From Muribaculaceae bacterium (GTDB lineage Bacteria > Bacteroidota > Bacteroidia > Bacteroidales > Muribaculaceae): a stretch of 54,433 nucleotides of DNA. The stretch spans positions 1 through 54,433 of the forward strand of contig WGUO01000023.1 of assembly GCA_014867205.1 (NCBI GenBank). Direction: 5' to 3'. How positions within the stretch are numbered: position 1 is the stretch's first letter; the number at the start of each line of letters is the position of its first letter. This document shows, one piece after another, positions 50,847-54,433 of the stretch. The notes below the pieces were generated by a model, which made no database searches, was not told the origin of the DNA, and saw only the letters and a list, made by a program, of their open reading frames with translations. A program made the position numbers and the translations under genes.

Positions 50847-53800
50847 TTAGAACCTTACTGCAAGCTGGAATGTGTATGTGCGGGCGGGCATATAGTACAT
50901 ACCTACAGAACCCGGAACACTACCCATTGCAGACTGTGAGTTCAGACCTTTGCGCTTTGAGGTGATGAATACGTTCTCCATCATGAAGCCGATATTGATA
51001 TTCTCAAGCTTCATCGCCTTTACCCACTTCGAGGGCAGGTCATAGGATACGTTCACATTCTTGAGCGACAGGAAACTTGCGTCCGTCAGATACTGTGAAC
51101 TCGAGTATGTGTTGTTACTTCCGATATTGTCCGCGCTCGAGAACTGAGGAATCGTCTTCTGGATTCGGTTGGGGCTGTCGGCTGTCATACCCTCGGGTGC
51201 CTGTGTCCAGCTCTTGAGCACATCCTTGTGAAGTGCCTGGCCACCATTCGACGACCATCTCATAAGTGAGTTATAGGTGCTGTCCATTATCTTGCCTCCG
51301 ATGCTGTAGGTAAAGAGGACTCCGGCGTGGAGACCCTTCCAGCTCACATTAGATCCGAACGAGCCGTAAACCTTGGGAATCTTGTCACCCATGATCTTGC
51401 GGCCGGCATACGACGGGTTATATGTATAGCCTACACCGTCGATCTCAACATAAGAGCCGTCGGCGATTGCGGCATCAAGATTGCTCTGATAAGCGTCCTT
51501 GTCATAGTATTTCTCGTCATTGGCGTTATATTTCCAATAATCGGGAGAATCGGGATTCATATAGTAGAGTGAACGACCGTTGGTCATATCTACGCCGGCC
51601 CAGTCATATGTATAGTTCACATAGCGGCTGCGGCCCTGGAAAAGCGCTGAGCCTGCGATATCCTTTCCATAAGGAAGTTTCTTGATCTTATTAGTATTGA
51701 TCGAGGCGTCTACGTTGAAATCCCATACCACATTCGAGTTGCGGATTATATCGACACCGAACTGGAGTTCCCAGCCGTAGTTCTGCATCTCTCCGACATT
51801 GGTTGTGACGGAAGGCACATATCCCCCGTTCTCAAGAGTACCGTTCGACCAGGGAAGAGGAAGGCTATAGATCAAGTCCGCGTTGCGCTTGTCGTAGAAG
51901 CCCACTGCGAAACGGAAACGGTCGTTGAAGAGTGATCCCTCAAGTGCCACGTCAAGTGTCTCGGTTGCCTCCCACTTGAGATCGTCGTTGGCAAGTTTGC
52001 TGAGAACGATTCCATTTCCATAAGGGAACGTCGAGAACATTGTCAGATAGTTGATATAAGAGCATGCCTGGTTGTTACCGGTCGATCCATATGCCAGACG
52101 AAGCTTCAGGTAATTCAACCAGTGCAGATCCTGCATGAACTTCTCCTTAGAGATAATCCATCCCGCTCCGACTGACCAGAATGTACCCCAGCGCTTATCC
52201 TTTGCAAACTGCGAGGTGCCGTCACGGTTGATCGAGAACTCTCCGAAATATTTCTGATCGTAGTTGTAACGTGCACGACCCAGATAAGACTCCGTGTTAT
52301 AGCCTGTCAGTGCCTCATCCCATGCCGTTACCTCTGAGAAGTTGTTGGCTGTATACTTTTTGTCAAGCATCTGGCCGCTCAGTGAATAATACTTGTAACC
52401 AGACTCTACTGAGTTATTCTCATGGTGAAGCAGCACGTCAACGTGGTTTAGGCCATACTCCTGCGACCAGTTGATGCTCTGGGAGAACATGTATGTACGG
52501 GCGTCGTCGAACTCCTGGCTCAGGCCACCAACACCCTTCTGAGAGCCCTCCTGATTGTTGCTGTATATGTTGTAGTCCGTCTTGCTACGGTACATTCCGC
52601 CGCGTACGGTTGCCTCGAAGCCATAGGGCAGAACTGCCGTGCCGTAAATCGAGCCGTCAATTGTGATGCTCTTGCTGTCGTTGCGGTTGAGGGCATTGCT
52701 CTGAATCAGGTTGCCACCCTTGTTCATATTGCTTGAACTATACACCGGCTTACCCTCATTGTCATATATGATGTTGCCGGCTGCGTCATGCTCGTAGATG
52801 GCGTTGATAGGCGCATAGAGTTGTGAACGGAACTGGTTCGTAATGACGAGCTGCCCGCTCGAAGAACTTGAGACTGTGCCCAGATTGTTGCCGCTTGTAT
52901 ATGAGGCGGCAAGATTCATACCTGTCCTGAAATAGTTTACAGGGCTGTAGTTTGCGGTGAAGCGACCGGTAAAGCGCTCAAGACCACTGTTCACGATATA
53001 TCCCTTCTGGTTCAGGTAACCGACCGAGGCGAAAGCATCGAAATTATCTGACGCTCCGGCTGCGTTCAGGTTATACTCCTGACGTGTGCCTGTCTGAGAG
53101 ATTGCCTTCCACCAGTCAAGGTCGGTATATCCGGGAAGCACGGCTACGCCTGCAGCAATTTTACCGTTCTCGTCAAAGATCTTATTACCGTCAACCGGCA
53201 CCCATGCGCCGTTCTCATCCTTAGTACCGTATACATTGGCTCCGGATATATACTGGCTGCCCATGAAAGTCTCACGCACTTTACTTATTGCAGTCGCATA
53301 GTCATAGGCGTAGTCATTGTTGTAGAGATTTCCCATGGCCGCACCCATAAGCGATGCCTCCATCCACTGGTCTGCTCCAAGTTTGTCATACTGCGGCAGC
53401 GCTACCTGATAGGCGCCGACATTAACCTGAAGGTTTACGTTGACCTTACCTTTGCCCTTGGCCTTCTTGGTGGTGATCAGAATCACACCATTGGCGCCGC
53501 GGCTACCGTAAAGCGCGCAAGAGGCAGCATCCTTCAGCACTGACATTGACTCCACGTCAGCAGGGTTGATGTCAGATATGTCACCGTTATAGATGATACC
53601 GTCTACAACATACAGTGGTGCCTGGGCGGCACCGTTGAACGAGTTGAAACCGCGGATACGGATCTGGGGACTCGATCCGGGATAGCCAGTGGAGTTATTC
53701 ACACTCACACCGGGAGCGGATCCCTCAAGAGCGGTTGTCACGTTTGTGACAGGACGGCTGTCGATTTCCTCTGACCCTACAACGGCTACAGAACCTGTAA

Positions 53801-54146
53801 GAGACTCCTTGCTGGCTGTACCGTAAGCCACGACTACCACGTCATCAAGGTTGGTCGACGTCGATGCCAGATGCACGACCATCTTGTCATGAAGTGCGAC
53901 TGTCTGCTCCTTATAGCCTACATAGGTCACCTTGACTGACTTCACGTTGGCCGGAACGGTGAGCGTAAAGTTACCGTCTACGTCGGTGGCAGTTCCCTGT
54001 CCTCCGCCGATCGGCATGATTGTGGCGCCGATCAGGGGCTCGTTGTTGCCCGCATCGACGACTGATCCGCTGTATGTGCGGGTCTGGGCCATCAGGCTCC
54101 AGCTTACCGCGCAAAGCGTCATCAAGATTAAAAAGAGTTTTCTCAT
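50847..54146 (-). CDS. SusC/RagA-family TonB-dependent transporter
   Basis: This 1099-residue transporter has a signal peptide (1-20). A carboxypeptidase-like beta-sandwich (about 22-98, YSGSVVDAGNNEPLIGATIM ... GNFTLTVPANVKSVKVTYVGY) is followed by a TonB-box region (DDVVVVAYGTASKESLTGSV). The plug (about 110-230) includes GFNSFNGAAQAPLYVVDGII and the SusC hallmark DVESMSVLKDAASCALYGSR-ANGVILITTK. The 22-strand barrel ends FQLAVRF. With the following susD gene it forms a SusCD complex that imports bulky nutrients. No anti-sigma factor, hybrid two-component sensor or glycoside hydrolase is seen in this window. Confidence 0.96.
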   Translation of the reverse strand: MRKLFLILMTLCAVSWSLMAQTRTYSGSVVDAGNNEPLIGATIMPIGGGQGTATDVDGNFTLTVPANVKSVKVTYVGYKEQTVALHDKMVVHLASTSTNLDDVVVVAYGTASKESLTGSVAVVGSEEIDSRPVTNVTTALEGSAPGVSVNNSTGYPGSSPQIRIRGFNSFNGAAQAPLYVVDGIIYNGDISDINPADVESMSVLKDAASCALYGSRGANGVILITTKKAKGKGKVNVNLQVNVGAYQVALPQYDKLGADQWMEASLMGAAMGNLYNNDYAYDYATAISKVRETFMGSQYISGANVYGTKDENGAWVPVDGNKIFDENGKIAAGVAVLPGYTDLDWWKAISQTGTRQEYNLNAAGASDNFDAFASVGYLNQKGYIVNSGLERFTGRFTANYSPVNYFRTGMNLAASYTSGNNLGTVSSSSSGQLVITNQFRSQLYAPINAIYEHDAAGNIIYDNEGKPVYSSSNMNKGGNLIQSNALNRNDSKSITIDGSIYGTAVLPYGFEATVRGGMYRSKTDYNIYSNNQEGSQKGVGGLSQEFDDARTYMFSQSINWSQEYGLNHVDVLLHHENNSVESGYKYYSLSGQMLDKKYTANNFSEVTAWDEALTGYNTESYLGRARYNYDQKYFGEFSINRDGTSQFAKDKRWGTFWSVGAGWIISKEKFMQDLHWLNYLKLRLAYGSTGNNQACSYINYLTMFSTFPYGNGIVLSKLANDDLKWEATETLDVALEGSLFNDRFRFAVGFYDKRNADLIYSLPLPWSNGTLENGGYVPSVTTNVGEMQNYGWELQFGVDIIRNSNVVWDFNVDASINTNKIKKLPYGKDIAGSALFQGRSRYVNYTYDWAGVDMTNGRSLYYMNPDSPDYWKYNANDEKYYDKDAYQSNLDAAIADGSYVEIDGVGYTYNPSYAGRKIMGDKIPKVYGSFGSNVSWKGLHAGVLFTYSIGGKIMDSTYNSLMRWSSNGGQALHKDVLKSWTQAPEGMTADSPNRIQKTIPQFSSADNIGSNNTYSSSQYLTDASFLSLKNVNVSYDLPSKWVKAMKLENINIGFMMENVFITSKRKGLNSQSAMGSVPGSVGMYYMPARTYTFQLAVRF

Positions 54147-54296
54147 ACCTTAATAAGTTAGATAAGTTATTAATGTTATTCTTTTCCTTGATTCAACCTT
54201 AAAATCATTGTAAACCTTAAATTTACTTCGCATCCCTCGTCTCTGCGGAGGCCTACGGCCAAGCGTTTTAATGTCTCCAATTATCTTAAGTAATTG

Positions 54297-54328
54297 CAAA
54301 TTTAAAATTTTATAACATATATTCCAAA
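54297..54328 (-). promoter_or_regulatory. Canonical promoter of susC-susD
   Basis: The minus strand reads TTTG at 54328-54325, a 20-bp spacer and TAAATTTG at 54304-54297, a full consensus match. Transcription would start near 54290, giving a leader of about 145 nt. The leader contains a short GC-rich segment (about 54225-54260, CTGCGGAGGCCTACGGCC). Such a long leader may carry post-transcriptional control. Confidence 0.75.
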
Positions 54329-54381
54329 TTATTCACCGATTTTTAACACATAATTTAAAGTTTATTTTTTATCGCTTTACA

Positions 54382-54395
54382 TTAGTGTCCACTAA
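54382..54395. repeat. Short perfect palindrome TTAGTG-TC-CACTAA
   Basis: Two 6-bp arms with a 2-bp centre lie about 54 bp upstream of the susC -33 box. It could be an operator for a dimeric regulator or the end of an insertion element continuing outside the window. Neither can be settled from 38 further bases. Confidence 0.4.
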
Positions 54396-54433
54396 AAAAT
54401 CATAAGAGTACTTTGAAATTATTGAAATTCAAT

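Noticed and set aside
54147..54290. Known riboswitch in the susC leader
   Set aside because: No conserved riboswitch core (cobalamin, TPP, SAM) could be seen in the AT-rich sequence.

Overview
The window reads as a chromosomal stretch from a gut Bacteroidales bacterium, most likely of the Muribaculaceae type. The evidence is a SusC/SusD pair, Bacteroidetes-type promoters (TTTG, about 20 bp, TAnnTTTG) ahead of many genes, DUF3667 and DUF4249 proteins, PD-(D/E)XK/AAA 'DUF1703-type' ATPases, C10 (streptopain-like) protease, proteins with Por/type IX-like C-terminal motifs, and few Shine-Dalgarno sequences. Coding DNA is fairly GC-rich and intergenic DNA is strongly AT-rich. The genus assignment is inference; no rRNA or taxonomic marker was searched.

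Left part (1-13.0 kb): the tail of one AAA-ATPase/PD-(D/E)XK protein is followed by a complete paralogue coupled to a DUF3667 membrane protein. Next come a WG-repeat protein, a lipoprotein, a membrane-anchored AraC regulator and a GNAT acetyltransferase, all on the minus strand. Then comes a compact signalling and uptake locus. A LytS-type histidine kinase (minus) is divergent from a TonB-dependent receptor, a DUF4249 lipoprotein and a LytTR response regulator (plus). The shared intergenic region carries two pairs of 21-bp-spaced repeats, one pair pointing at each promoter. A ZIP metal transporter follows.

Middle part (13.0-31 kb): an Fn3-like lipoprotein, a small helical-repeat protein, two secreted proteins (one little more than a C-terminal sorting domain), an OmpA lipoprotein overlapping a VanZ-like protein, a 983-residue AlbA_2-WYL protein, HU, and a bacterial-type prolyl-tRNA synthetase. 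After these lies a REP-associated tyrosine transposase with an extra C-terminal domain. A repeat-dense 400-bp zone separates it from tRNA-Ser(GGA). A four-gene plus-strand cluster then encodes a lipoprotein, a short-chain polyprenyl diphosphate synthase, TatD and a CPA2 cation/proton antiporter.

Right part (31-54.4 kb): an AI-2E-family permease precedes an oxalate-catabolism operon read on the minus strand: frc, oxc, an AEC permease like E. coli YfdV, and a 79-residue membrane protein. Divergent from it is a complete RND efflux operon (outer-membrane factor, adaptor, pump). The pump's 3' end overlaps an oppositely oriented acyl-ACP thioesterase by 88 bp. The last 10 kb holds a secreted protein, a C10 cysteine protease and a SusD/SusC pair, all on the minus strand with their own terminators. 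This suggests a protein- or glycoprotein-directed uptake locus.
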